A DNA stretch of 64,000 bases from Eudromia elegans (lineage: Eukaryota > Chordata > Aves > Tinamiformes > Tinamidae), in assembly GCA_003342815.1 (NCBI GenBank), contig PTEX01000309.1, positions 299,177 through 363,176 of the forward strand, read 5' to 3'. How positions within the stretch are numbered: position 1 is the first letter of the stretch; every line of letters starts with the position of its first letter. Of this stretch, positions 22,746 to 33,782 are shown piece by piece. The notes under the pieces were generated by a model, which saw only the letters and a list, made by a program, of their open reading frames with translations, searched no databases and was not told where the DNA came from. The translations under genes were made by a program, and so were the position numbers.

Positions 22746-24590
22746 GGTGGTAAATTACACAACCAGCTGTGACAGTGCCATGCAGTTAGCATTATCCTCC
22801 TCTTTGTTACCAGCATGGCTAAGAAAGCTCCACAGAACGCCCCTCGGGCTGCCAGGCAAAGACGTGAGTGACAGAGCGGGCGCAGTCCTGCCTGCCTCGG
22901 TGGGCCCCCTCCGCCAGGGCTGTTTCAGCCCGCTCGCCCCCCACGCCCCGGCAGTGCCCTCAAACCATTGTGGTCCAACCATTTAGAGCATCTTCCACAC
23001 TCCACCCGCGAGCTCTGGAGCAGGTTTTCTAATGCAAGGGTTTCTCTCTCAAGCTCAGCTTTGTCGTCACGTGTGCCCCTGCGAAGCCGAGCGTCACTTC
23101 CTTGAGCAGTCTGGGAACAGGCCTGCGTGGTTCAGCGTCCGTCTGGCAGCACTTCTTCTTGTTCCCAGAAGTGAGGCTGGTTTCCATGCAGGAAACACTG
23201 AAGCCCACTTGTTTCCAGCCATGTTTATCACCTGCATTTCTAGTCACTGTCTCTAGGATGTGGCTTGCATGAAAACTCTGACAGAAGTGAGAGTTTCACT
23301 CACTTCTCCCAAGTGAGAAACCTAAGCTTTGTGGCAGCCCTCTATTCACAGAGACTGCTTTCGACTGTCGCTTTGCCTGGTAAGCTAAACAATATGCATA
23401 TCATTTCTGCCATCAGAAAATCAGTTTCAACTGATTTGAACCCAGGGTCACAGCTCCTTCCCAGCAAACCTAGAGTAGGTGTGACAGCAGGGTCATGACT
23501 TCTGCATCACAGAGCAGCAGGGATCATGACTAGCTGCCCAACAGGTTTTTAGACACTTGATCTACACATGCTAAGTATGAAGCACAGGGTGCATACGACA
23601 ACCTAATGAGATTTCTTTTACCATTTCAATCCCCATGCTAATTTCCACCAGGGCCAGGGCCAGATTTTGCACAGGCTGAAGAGCTGGCTCAGATTGTAGC
23701 GCTGCCTCAGCAGAGCTGAGATGCAGACCTGGTCTCTGGCCCTGTCCAAGGGCGTAAGTTTCTCTGTCTCTCCTTTAGCCTCTGTTATCTGCATCCAATT
23801 CCACATGCTTATCCAGCTGAGGTGAGCTGCAAAAAGTGAAGTGTGCAAACGCTGCTGATGATCATTTTGAGAAGCTCTAAGTCCAGAACTCCGTGGCTGA
23901 AATGAAAACAACTTGTATGGCCATGCAATGAGGAGATGTTTTAGTACTGCAACTTTCAGGTAAAAATCTGCCCGGTAAATTCATTTATCTGTTTTGAACC
24001 TAGGAAATAGAGTCTAGGAAGTTATTGTGTAAGCAGGGTTATGTTCTAAACCACGAGTGTTAAAAAGCCTTCCTTGAATTGCTCATCAGAAGCATTGTCC
24101 AAGAGCGTGGCCTGTCACTCCAGTCTGACGAGAGATAGGGCAACGCTGCGAGTTTTGCAAGGGGAGAGACCATCTGCGGATCATGACAAAAACACAGCCC
24201 TTTCATAACAGGAGGCTTACAGAAGAAAACTACTTTGTTAACATGTTAGCATAGCCTCATGTTTTGATTAAATCTGACCTATATAAATTACTAGAATTCA
24301 CTGAGAACTGAAAAAAAATTTCTGCTACCTATTCTATATCAAAATGTGCATAATGGTCATTCCCCGCCAGGTATCCTGTACTCTTCTCTCCCTTTGTCTG
24401 CATTCTGTGATGGCGGAGATTTGTCTTTTTGCATTTTATTAAGCCTACATCCAGAATAATTACCACTTTCTGAGAGCTCTTCCAGGCTTTTCATACATTT
24501 TGAAAGTTTTGTATTTTATTCTCTTAGAGTTCCATAAAAAATATGGTACAAACCTGACTACAGAGAAGACTGTACTTAATTTGACTTCTC
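22746..24590. other. Intergenic, nothing recognised
   Basis: Mixed-composition DNA with no conserved open frame, RNA gene or repeat family that I can name. Confidence 0.5.
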
Positions 24591-24594
24591 GGTC

Positions 24595-25519
24595 CTCTTT
24601 TACGTCTTTATCAGTGATGTGGACAAGGGAGTCGATAGTTGCAGATAGCGCCAAGCTGGGAGGAAGAGTAGGTCTGTTAGAGGGTAGGAAGGCTCTGCAG
24701 AGGGATCTGGACGGGCTGGATCCATGTGCTGAGACCAACTGCATGAGGTTCAACCAGGCCAAGCGCCGGCTCCTGCACTTGGTCACAACAGCCCCATACA
24801 GCACTACAGGCCTGGGCAGAGCGGCTGGAGAGCTGCACGGCAGACAGGGACCTGGGGGTGCTGCTTGACAGCCAGTGCACGTGAGGCAGCAGGGCGCCCA
24901 GGGGGCCCAGGAGGCCAAGGGCTCCTGGCCGGGATCAGGAACAGTGCGGCCAGCAGGACCAGGGAAGGGATCATCCCCCTGTGCTCGGCACTGCTGAGGC
25001 CGCCCCTCGAACACTGTGTCCAGTTTGGGGCCCTCCCTACAGGAAGGACATGGAGGAGCTGGAGCGAGTCCAGGGAAGGGCAGCGAGGCTGGGGAAGGGG
25101 CTGGAGCTCAGAGCTCACGAGGAGCGGCTGAGGGCGCTGGGGCTGTTCAGTCTGGAGAAGAGGAGGCCCAGGGGAGACCCCATCGCTCTGCACAACTGCC
25201 CGAAAGGAGGCTGCAGTGAGGGGAGGGTCGGTCTCTTCTCCACAATTACTGCCGATAGGACAAGAGGACATGGCCTCGAGTTGCACCAGGGGAGGTTCAG
25301 GTTAGACATCAGGAAGGATTTCTGCACAAAAGGCGGGGTGAAGCCTTGGGAGAGGCTGCCCAGGGCAGTGGTGGAGTCACCAACCCTGGCAGTGTTCAAG
25401 AAGTGTCCAGATGAGGCCCTTAGGGACATGGTTTAGCAGGCAGGGCAGTGAGGGGCTTGCGGTTGGACTCGATGATCTTGAAGAGCTTTTCCAACCACAG
25501 TGATTCCCTGATTCTCTCT
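24595..25519 (+). mobile_element. CR1 LINE, about 0.9 kb 3' fragment
   Basis: A continuous match to the CR1 3' half: the RT region word ATCAGTGATGTGGACAAGGG, CTCTGCAGAGGGATCTGGAC, TGCATGAGGTTCAACCAGGC, CATGGAGGAGCTGGAGCG, then GACTCGATGATCTTGAAGAG, CTTTTCCAACCACAGTGATT and CCTGATTCTCT at the 3' end. It is 5'-truncated and the frame is broken. The long open frames on both strands in 24460-25436 are shadows of this element. It is the largest CR1 copy in the window. Confidence 0.94.
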
Positions 25520-27470
25520 CCTCTAGTTGGTAGCTGCAGATTTCTAGTCTTTCTTGGCAGGAAAGTCTGTGTTTCAGTGTCAGTACAGCAGAACCAGTTA
25601 ATACAGCGGACGTGTGCATCTCCCCTGCAAATCTGGTTAGTGTTTGTGACGCTGGGGTGTTCCCCATGGTCAAGGACATTTCTCAGTACCAATAAATCCC
25701 AGCAGAAGATACCCTCTGGAGATGCACTTTTCTTTAGCTGGGCCTGGGTCTCCACTACCTTTGACAACAGCAGTGTCCTCCTGGCGTGCCTGTTGTCCAT
25801 GGAGGAGGGTGTGGTGGCCGGTCATTAAACTGCTTTTACTACTTGGCTTTTGTCTGACGCACACCTAATTGTGAGGAAGTCCTTCCTCCTCTGGTGTCCA
25901 AACTGTTGATGAAGTGAGGGATGTTGTCCACATTATGTCACAGTAAAAATGGGTTTATAGCCATGGCTGCAGTGTAACTGTACACTCTAAATCAGGTTCT
26001 CACCCTGTCATCTCCTGTTTTCCAGCAGTGGCCCTGCTATTCCTCATGGGAGAGATGTGGTGTTTGACACAGCAGAGGCCTGTCCTGGGTGCTCAGGTTG
26101 AGAGATGAGGACGGCAGCACAAGTGCTAAGTGAGGACCAGAGATTTTACTCAGACTTTGGAGAGTCTCAGGATATTTCTGTCAGTGACCTGTGAGGGGGC
26201 TGGGTGCTGCAAGCAGAATGGCAGCGTGAACAATAGGGGAATGGGAGAAATCAGCAACCTCTCTGTTTTGGGGCTTGCTGAGCAGTAGTTGGTGCTCAGA
26301 GGGGCAGCGTACAGACACTGGGCGCTGAAACGAGAGATGGGTCAAAGAAGGCTGGTGCTCTTGCAGGGGCTGCTTTCACCAGCTTCCTGGCTCTGCCCAG
26401 GTCAGAAATAGCCACAGCTGAAAATAGTCCTGCCAGCTTTAACTCTGCTGAACCCTAGGGACAGTCTCAAATTTGGGAAGCCACATGCACTACTGCTGCT
26501 TGTACGTGTAAAGTCTGTTTAAATAAACATGCAGGAGGAAGGAAGACAATAACGGGGTGCTGAAACAGCAAAATAGCAAACGCAGAGAGGTCATTTGCCT
26601 TTGAGAGGCTCCCACAGCACGAGAGCAGAGACGGGTGTAGGCAGCAGCAGGAGGTTGGGCAAACGTCCAACCTACCAAACTACCTGCTGTGCAGCCGCGA
26701 CGTGGCCAGGGACGTGGGTCAGCCAGGCGCTGGTAGACAGGAGTTGAGGGAACCTGAGGAACGAGATCAGTCCCTACCTCTGTATCCAGCCCATGTCCTG
26801 GCAGGGACGGCAGGAGAGTCCTGTCCGCCCAGCTCCACGGAGCTGATTTGCAGTGATTGATGACAAGGGCGATACGGTTCCACCAGCTGCTCCACCAGAG
26901 ATGTCCCCACCGGGGAGCACTTTGCATTGCTGCCCTTTCCCTGGCAAGCATCACGGTTAGTGTTCTCTAGCTCAGAAAACTGGGCGCTGTAGGAGTCAGT
27001 GGAGAGCAGTAAACAAAACTCAGTGCCCAGCAGCTGAAATAGCTTCATGATTGGGACAGACAGGAAGGAGCAGGTGCCCCCTGGCCACAGCCCAGAGCCC
27101 CAGCCCGTCCCTTGGTCAGGAGGCTGCTGATGACTGCGCACAAGTTTGTCCAAAGCTGACGCCTTTCATTTGCAGAGTATTTTGTCAGCGTTTGTCACCA
27201 TTTCCAGGATGGCTGACAGGGGCCTAGACACCCTCTTGCAACAGCTTCTGTCTTTTTTGACTCTCTAATCCGAGTATTCCCACAGCAGTGAGAATATCTG
27301 CACCTGATGCTGGGATTGATAGGCACCAGTCCGTGTACCGATCCAGGAGGGAAACACAACTTGTTTACCAGGAAAAGAAGCCACGGGCATCCCCAGAAAT
27401 AGCTTCTGCCTCCAATGAAAACCTGATAAACAAAGCCTTTTGTAGAAGCTGGCTTCAATGTTTGCTCTAG
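25520..27470. other. Intergenic, nothing recognised
   Basis: Moderate GC sequence with several overlapping open frames of 100-150 codons (for example minus 26490-26954 and 26767-27153). None resembles a known family, and no splice-supported exon chain is seen. Confidence 0.5.
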
Positions 27471-27474
27471 CTAG

Positions 27475-28690
27475 AGGTATTTCCACCCGCTCTGATGCAG
27501 TCCCGGCCACGTGCTGGGGTCCCGTGGCAGAAAGGAAAGCCTGCGGTGAGCAGAGGAGCCGTGTGCCCGCCGTGGGCCATTGGAGATATCCCGGAGCCGA
27601 GCGGGAACAGCGGCCACAGCGAGTCCACAGGTGGCCACGGAGCCTCCCCGGGCCCTTCCTCGCTCCCTCCGCACAAACACTTCCCGTGGGGGCGGGAAGC
27701 GCCAGAGGGTGCTCCCACGGGAGCCTCGGGAGCTGGGACAAGAGCCCTTGCCATGGGAGCGGGCACAAGCAGCAGGAGGCACTGCCTTGGGAACAGAGTG
27801 CCAGGGCCTGGAGCGGGGCGCAGGAGGGGTGGGTGCCGGTGCCGGGTGCTCCCATTAGCAGACGCTAGCGGGAGACAGGCTGCAAATGCGCCGCACTGCA
27901 GCAGGGACGTGGGGCCTCTCGCTGTTCAGCACTTCTGAGTAAGAGCTGCTTGTGTGTCATCTGAGCCCTTTCATCTCCCTCATCGTGCCCAGGAGATATA
28001 CTTAGTCTAGTGGCTTTTGGATCCATGCCTTCCTTCTCAGTCAGAAATAAACTAACAAAACCAAGCTTCTGCAGATACGCCACAGTTGTGCTGATGACGT
28101 AGCTCTAACCAACATAGAGAATAAACTGAACTACAAAAGCAATTTACAAAGCAAGGCTTGGTGTTCGACTTTTGTGCACGCCCTCTGCCTCTGCTGGATT
28201 CACGAGCAGTGCGCAGATCACTCTGCCTTGGAAGGCACTAATGAGAAACACACGCTCGTGTTCTGTGAGTGACCTGGAGGCTGCGGCATGCAATGTAATG
28301 GCAATCCCCGCTGGCGAGGAGGAGCCCCTCTGATCCCGCTCCTGTGCCGGCGGGACATGAGGCCTGTTCCTTTGCTAGTGGCAGGGATGGGCACACTGGG
28401 GATTCGCCACGGCTCGAGGGCCGCACCGCCATGCCGGGGCGGGCAGTGATCCCGAACGGCGCTTCCCTGCAGCCTTCCCTTCCCGGCCACGTCCGCGCAT
28501 TGAACACAGGCACCGCCTCTGCCTTCCCCTCGCGCTGCGGAAGAGCCGGGGTGTTTCTGCGTGAGGGATGGGCTGCAGCAGAGCGCGGTGCAGCCGCCTC
28601 CGGCCCTGGGCCCCGCGCTGCCTCTGCCCCGTCTGCGCGCGGGGCGGTCACGCCGTGTGGGACCAGGAGACCGTGGGCACTTGCACGGAC
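27475..28690. other. CpG-rich intergenic blocks
   Basis: Two CpG-dense patches, about 27480-27900 and 28290-28690, are open in most frames on both strands. Such overlap argues that the open frames (up to 196 codons on minus) reflect composition, not coding. No promoter or gene can be assigned. Confidence 0.45.
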
Positions 28691-29038
28691 ACAGCCTCCA
28701 TGCCCTCAGTACCCAGCATACTGGGGAGTAGGAACACCTACCATCAGGAATTTCTGCTTTATTGACAGTGATATCAGTAATAATCATAATACCGTAAGGT
28801 AGTAGGGCTTGGGTGGTGGTGCAAGCTCTGCTCCTCCTCGGGTATAAAGCAAGTGTGTGGGCTAGCAGGTCCCGCTTGTGGGCTGTGCTGGGAGGGGAAG
28901 CCGTCTCACGGGCCCCTTGCCACGTACCTCCTTCCTGTCACCAGGGCTCCGCATGGGGGACGCCTGTGGGGGTCTCGCCTGGCTCCATGGGCAGAGAGTG
29001 CCCCACCTGCGGGGGAGGCTCCGGTGTCAGCGCTCTGC

Positions 29039-29160
29039 CAGCCCCGACAGGACGCGGGACATGGGACACGCCAGCCCTCAACAGGACACGGCATGCACCA
29101 ACCTGTGACGAGACACGGGACACGCCAGCCTGTGGTGGGACACAGGAGACTCCAGCAGCC
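29039..29160 (+). repeat. Degenerate minisatellite, about 27-base unit
   Basis: About four imperfect units share the pattern ACAGGACACGG...CACGCCAGCC. For example, GGGACACGCCAGCC occurs twice and related forms flank it. It is GC-rich and noncoding as far as can be seen. Confidence 0.7.
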
Positions 29161-29752
29161 ATGGGTGGGTGGGGGACAAGGCGCCTTCCTTACCTGAAAC
29201 GCAAAAGAAAATACAGATGAGAGCCGGGCAGAAGGGAGGTTTCCCTCGGCAGCTCATACACTCTGGCGTTTAGGAAAGCAGTTATCCATCTCAGCAAAAT
29301 GATTTTTACCTCTCTCTCTTTTCTTTTAAATAAGTATTTAAACTAACATTTGTTTAGACTGTTCAAAGCCAGCTCCAGTGGTTGAGTACACTGAAGGAAC
29401 ACGTGTATAGCTGAGCAGAGGAGCGCTCCAACCAGGCTCTGCAAAGATTTGTTTTACTGCACTAAGTACCCCAGCTGTTTTAAGCACTTGTAAGGAAAAG
29501 AAAAAGTTAATAAGCACCCTTGAAGGCTACGCTGAGAAGTTTGTATGTTAAAGGTTTGTTGGAAATCAGGATCTTGGAGGAAAATCTGCAGACACTTTCC
29601 TTCCTGCCCCCGGTGAGATCTGAATAAAAGAGACTCTGAACAGCCAGTCAAGTGCCCCAAGAGGAGCCGCTTCTCCTGTGTTGACTCTTGCAGAGTCAAC
29701 TGCAACGTGCTGGAACCTGACGAATTGCTCGGTGGTGCCGTTTCCCAATGCC

Positions 29753-29806
29753 AGCGACCACAAGGCGTGTGGAGCAGCGACCACAAGGTGTGCGGAGCAG
29801 CGACCA
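29753..29806 (+). repeat. 23-base tandem repeat, 2.3 copies
   Basis: The unit starts AGCGACCACAAGG and ends GGAGC. Two nearly identical copies and a partial third (AGCGACCA) are adjacent. Confidence 0.88.
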
Positions 29807-30280
29807 CTCCTGGCCTGCTCTGGGCTGCCGCACTTTCCTTATCAGTACAGCTGAGGAAAGGGCAGGGTAATCCTCGTGGCGAGGATTCCTGTAAGGATGC
29901 TGACCAGAGGATGTGGGGGCTGCAGACATGCAGACGGGCACCCTCCCGGGACGTCTAGCAGGACACTGATAAGAAAGGGCAGGTTTGTCCTTGAGGACAA
30001 GCAGGAGGTGCAAGGGGACTCTCCGAGAGCACCCTCGAAGGGCTCCCAGCAGTGTGATACCCGATGGTAGGAAAGCCTTGTAATTCCAACGGCTGCCTTA
30101 AGGAGAGGTTGCAAGCGGGTACCGCGAGACACGCAGCGCGTAACCCCGTTGCAAGCGAACGAGTTCTGAGCGAGTGGCACCTCCCCATGGGGAGATGCCC
30201 CACCACCTCTCGCGCAGGCTGTGCGCTGACCGAACAGGGCATCCCCAGCCCCTGCGCTGGTGCTTTCCAGGGCTGGGTCT

Positions 30281-30337
30281 GCTGGTGCTGCTGCTGCTGC
30301 TGATGATGATGATGATGGTGATGATGGTGATGCTGCT
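30281..30337. repeat. GCT/GAT trinucleotide microsatellite
   Basis: Runs of GCTGCTGCT are followed by TGATGATGATGATGATGG and variants. On the minus strand this would read as Ser/Ala runs, but no gene is established here. Confidence 0.9.
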
Positions 30338-30623
30338 TCCAGGGCGCGGTGCAGACTGCATGTGCTGGTGCTACACCTCAGGACGAGTGCGAGCGGGAGC
30401 GTCCCGGCCGCGCTGCCAGGCTCAACGCGGCGCCTCTCCTCAGCACCACTGCCGTGGCCCCTGCGGGCTGTGCGGGCCCACGAGCCCTGGAGGGCCCTGC
30501 GGGCGCAGCACCACGTGCTGGCCCCCACGGTCTGTGCAGCCCACCCGTGAGGCAGGAGCCGCTCTTCCCCCCTCGCCTCTCCCGTCCTGCCCTCTCGCGT
30601 TGTGATTCCACGCGGTATCTTAC

Positions 30624-30839
30624 CACAAACTGGAAAATGCCCCCGAGGGCTCCGGCAGCGACTGCTGCCCCGCACGCCGCCCTCCTCACCAAACCCACCG
30701 CAGCTCCAGGCAGCGCGAGCCAGAGGGCAGCTCGCTCGGGAGGCGGCTGCCGGTGCCCAAGCACCCGGCAGAACGTGCCCACCCACCCCCCTGCCGCACC
30801 AGGGGCCGACACACCGCGCTCCCCACGGCACCGCCGCAC
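30624..30839 (-). CDS. Candidate first exon in CpG block (hypothetical)
   Basis: On the minus strand an ATG at 30839 opens 72 codons that end exactly, in phase 0, at a good donor, TTTGTG|gtaaga. The predicted peptide starts MRRCRGERGV and contains hydrophobic, Ala/Gly-rich stretches such as LPGAAVGLV and AACGAAVAAGALGGIFQFV, which could be a membrane or targeting segment. It sits in a CpG-dense block, where first exons are commonly found. No downstream exon with convincing coding sequence was found, and I recognise no homologue. It could equally be a noncoding RNA first exon or chance. Confidence 0.2.
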
Positions 30840-33161
30840 CAGCTGAAGGCATCCAGCAGCTACCGCACGCCCCTAGGGAACGCCGCGTCAGTCCCTGTTA
30901 GCAAGTGTGGATTCGTCTCACTCAGCTCAAGCTCTAGGCTGATGAATCTCCTATAGAGGAGGCTCTCTCACTTTTCATTCTTTTTTTCTTTCTTTTTACA
31001 AGGAAAGTGAAGTCCTCAAAGATAGAGCTAGCGGGAATGTTTATAACACTGCAGGCAGCTTATTTAGTTAAAAAACAAAGGCTTAAGAGAAATAAGTTAT
31101 TCAAGTGAAAATAGAAAACTCAGTTGCAGTCATGGGAGAAGGCAGCATGTGAAGCAAGGTTCAAAGAGAAGGGAAGGAAAAGTGTTTAACATAGAAAAGG
31201 AGATCTGCTCTTCTGACTTCACCTTATCCGTTTCCTCACATGAGTCAGATGTTTGCAACTGGCATTACTTTGTCAGCTCTGCCTAACGAAAATGCTCAGT
31301 CGGTGCATTCCTCTCGCACATAAATGCCGTAAATACCCGTGGGGGAAGAACACCACGAGGATGAGGAGCAGGAGAGCGTGCTGTGTGTGAACGTCAGCAC
31401 CGTGGACATCAGGACACCTCAGCCAAAGCCCCCCGTGTGGGCGCTTCGAGACCCAGATCCGTGTAACCACGAGATGCTGCCGCAGCGCCTGCCCTGGCGT
31501 GGTGCCCACCAGCGATCCTCCCTTCTGCACGCCAAAACTGCTGCAGAACAACTGCGTGGGCCTCACAGAGGCCTTGGGACCAGGAGCTTTCCACGGGGCC
31601 TTCCTAACATCTTGCTTACGCAAGTCTTATAAAGTTGCTAATTTCTCGAGTTATTTATTTCCACAACAGAAATTCTGGTGTCTTTTCATTTTTTCCTCTG
31701 GCAAACCGTATCTTGCACACTGTCCAAAACACATTATCTCAGCTAAACTGCACATGTTTATCCATAACCTCACACTAATACTTTTTAAATCTTCAGCAAA
31801 CTTTGTGCTACAGGACTTACAAGAATGAAGACACTGTGTTACAAGTAGATAAAAGACTCCTGTTCCCTGAGCAAAAACAATTAATTCCATCATCCCACTG
31901 AAGCGGGAGCTCAGGCGTTTGGGACTGATGGTAACAATGTTGAAATGTGTGTGTACAGGTCGGGTGAGTGAAGTATGTGAAATCCCTTCTGTAGACAGTA
32001 TTACAAGGCATGTTTTCTCACTGTCTTCAGAACTGGGGAGGCGAGAGGTTTCTGCCAATCCTTTATAAACTATATGAGTTGGGAAGTGTTATATTTTTAA
32101 AATTTCTATTAAAAAATGTGCTTTTTATGCAAAACATCCGATAGTATGTTGGAGTTTAGTGCTGAATTCAGCCTAAATGCTTTTCTAAGAGGTTTCGTAG
32201 TAAAAAGTTGATATTATCAGTTTCTGCTACTGATGGGGACTCACATCATTCTTAGCACTCGCAGTTCAGTGTTTCAGGTGATTTACAGGCTTCTGCTTCT
32301 CCGGGAAGCCTTAGCGAAAGCAGAACAACAGTTAACTGAAAAGAAAAGCCGCTGCTGCCTCCGTGTCCTCCTTCGTCAGCAGAGCGCTGCTCTGCGGCGC
32401 AAGGGCCGCTCCTCCTCACGGCTCTTACTGCACTTTCCTATCGTTCCAGAGCGCTCCGGCTATTTGTCCGGGGGAGTTCATGTAGGAACACGCTCCTAAT
32501 AGCCCTTCCTGCTACGGTCTGTCCTCTTGGAAACGGTCCGCAGCGGTGCTGGAGGCCGCCGCAGCGTCTTCCGCAGGTACGCGGCAGAGCCAGGGCGGAG
32601 GCAGCTGGAAAACACGGGCACGATAAAAAAGTGGCTCTGTGCAATAAGGCAGGACTGATGAACTCCTGTTATCTTGGGGCTCCTCTTGAACCCGCTGTTC
32701 CTCCCGGGAACTTTGCAATCCCCTTCCCTGCATATCATGCACGAGCAGGTCAAGCCCCCACCTCACCATTAATTCTGCTCTGCCCTCCTGAGGTGAAAGT
32801 GACGGCAGCTCTCTGAGGGCAGCCTGCAGAAGAAGGAGGCAGGACACGGCTCTGTGCACCCTGCTGTGAACATTTTCTCATGCTTGTAAAACATGAAAAT
32901 GGAAAAAGCTGTCTCTGCTGAATTTCTGCTTGCAAACTCTGCTTATAAGAAGCCCTGCTTTGTGGTATACTGGGCAATTTAGCGAGAAAAACACTCGGGC
33001 AAGTGACTTCAAAAAGCTGCTGGAATAAGGTAGGGTAGTCCTGGCTTCTCAGAAGCAGTGGGAGAAACAATGAAAAACACAGATGAAGCAGCAGGAAGGT
33101 GAATTGCACAGGCTCCACCACGTGCACAGTCAGAGACGAGATTGTCCTGGCACTCCTGGGC

Positions 33162-33219
33162 CAGTGCTCCTAATGATGCATCTCACCTGCAAAACAGTGC
33201 TCCTAATGATGCATCTCAC
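33162..33219 (+). repeat. 33-base direct duplication
   Basis: The word CAGTGCTCCTAATGATGCAT with TCTCAC following occurs twice in a row at a 33-base period. It looks like a recent local duplication. Confidence 0.9.
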
Positions 33220-33761
33220 TCACAAGAGCAGCCTACAGAGCCAGTATCTACCATCTTACCAGAAAAAGAGCAGCTGGGTTTTTATGAATGGATCTTTTGC
33301 TATCGGATGTGAGAATGAGTAACCAGCGTGCTCCTGAGTGACTCTGCTTGAGGGGAACAGCAACAGCTCTGCCAGGAGACCCCCGTCACCAGGCCTCGGC
33401 GCTGCCATGCTGCTGCTTTCTCCTGCAGTCCTCCTGCCGTAAATTTGGCACGTCCTTGGTGGCCCAGGCCACCAATGAACTTTAATCTTTCCATGGCTTT
33501 ACACGAAGCAAACGGTGGTGGGCATTTTTCAAATGAAGTAATTTCATCTTCATTTCACCTAAAAGCAAAGGAAACAGAGAGCCAAACAACCCTGCCACAC
33601 ACACACATGAAAACAAACACACACTTGGAGTATTGGCTTTCATCTCCTGCCCCTAAACCCTGGGCAAGCCCATAGACAGGTATTTGCTGGCCTGCCCGGA
33701 TGAGCTGAATGGAGATTTTCTAGTCCAAAAATTCCAGTCCCAAATTCTTCTCAGGACTGAT

Positions 33762-33782
33762 CCCTCCCTCCCTCCCTCCCTC
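33762..33782. repeat. (CCCT)n microsatellite
   Basis: About five uninterrupted CCCT units. Confidence 0.9.

Larger units (their letters stand above)
30100..30890. other. CpG-rich block, orphan CpG island candidate
   Basis: This is the most CpG-dense part of the intergenic region. It contains a trinucleotide repeat and a possible minus-strand first exon (30624-30839). A 336-codon minus frame (29842-30852) runs across it, but it passes through the repeat and shows no domain, so composition is a sufficient explanation. Confidence 0.45.

Noticed and set aside
24460-25436. Long open frames on both strands (up to 184 codons)
   Set aside because: They lie in or antisense to the CR1 copy and are explained by it.
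27265-27855. 196-codon minus-strand frame and its plus-strand counterparts
   Set aside because: CpG-rich sequence keeps five or six frames open at once. The peptide is rich in Pro/Gly/Ser/Arg without a recognisable domain.
29700-30250. Possible solo LTR suspected from texture and mixed composition
   Set aside because: No TG...CA ends, no target-site duplication and no second copy in the window could be shown.
29842-30852. 336-codon minus-strand open frame
   Set aside because: It crosses a trinucleotide microsatellite and CpG-rich DNA that is open in most frames on both strands. It has no domain and no cross-check by splice sites over its length.
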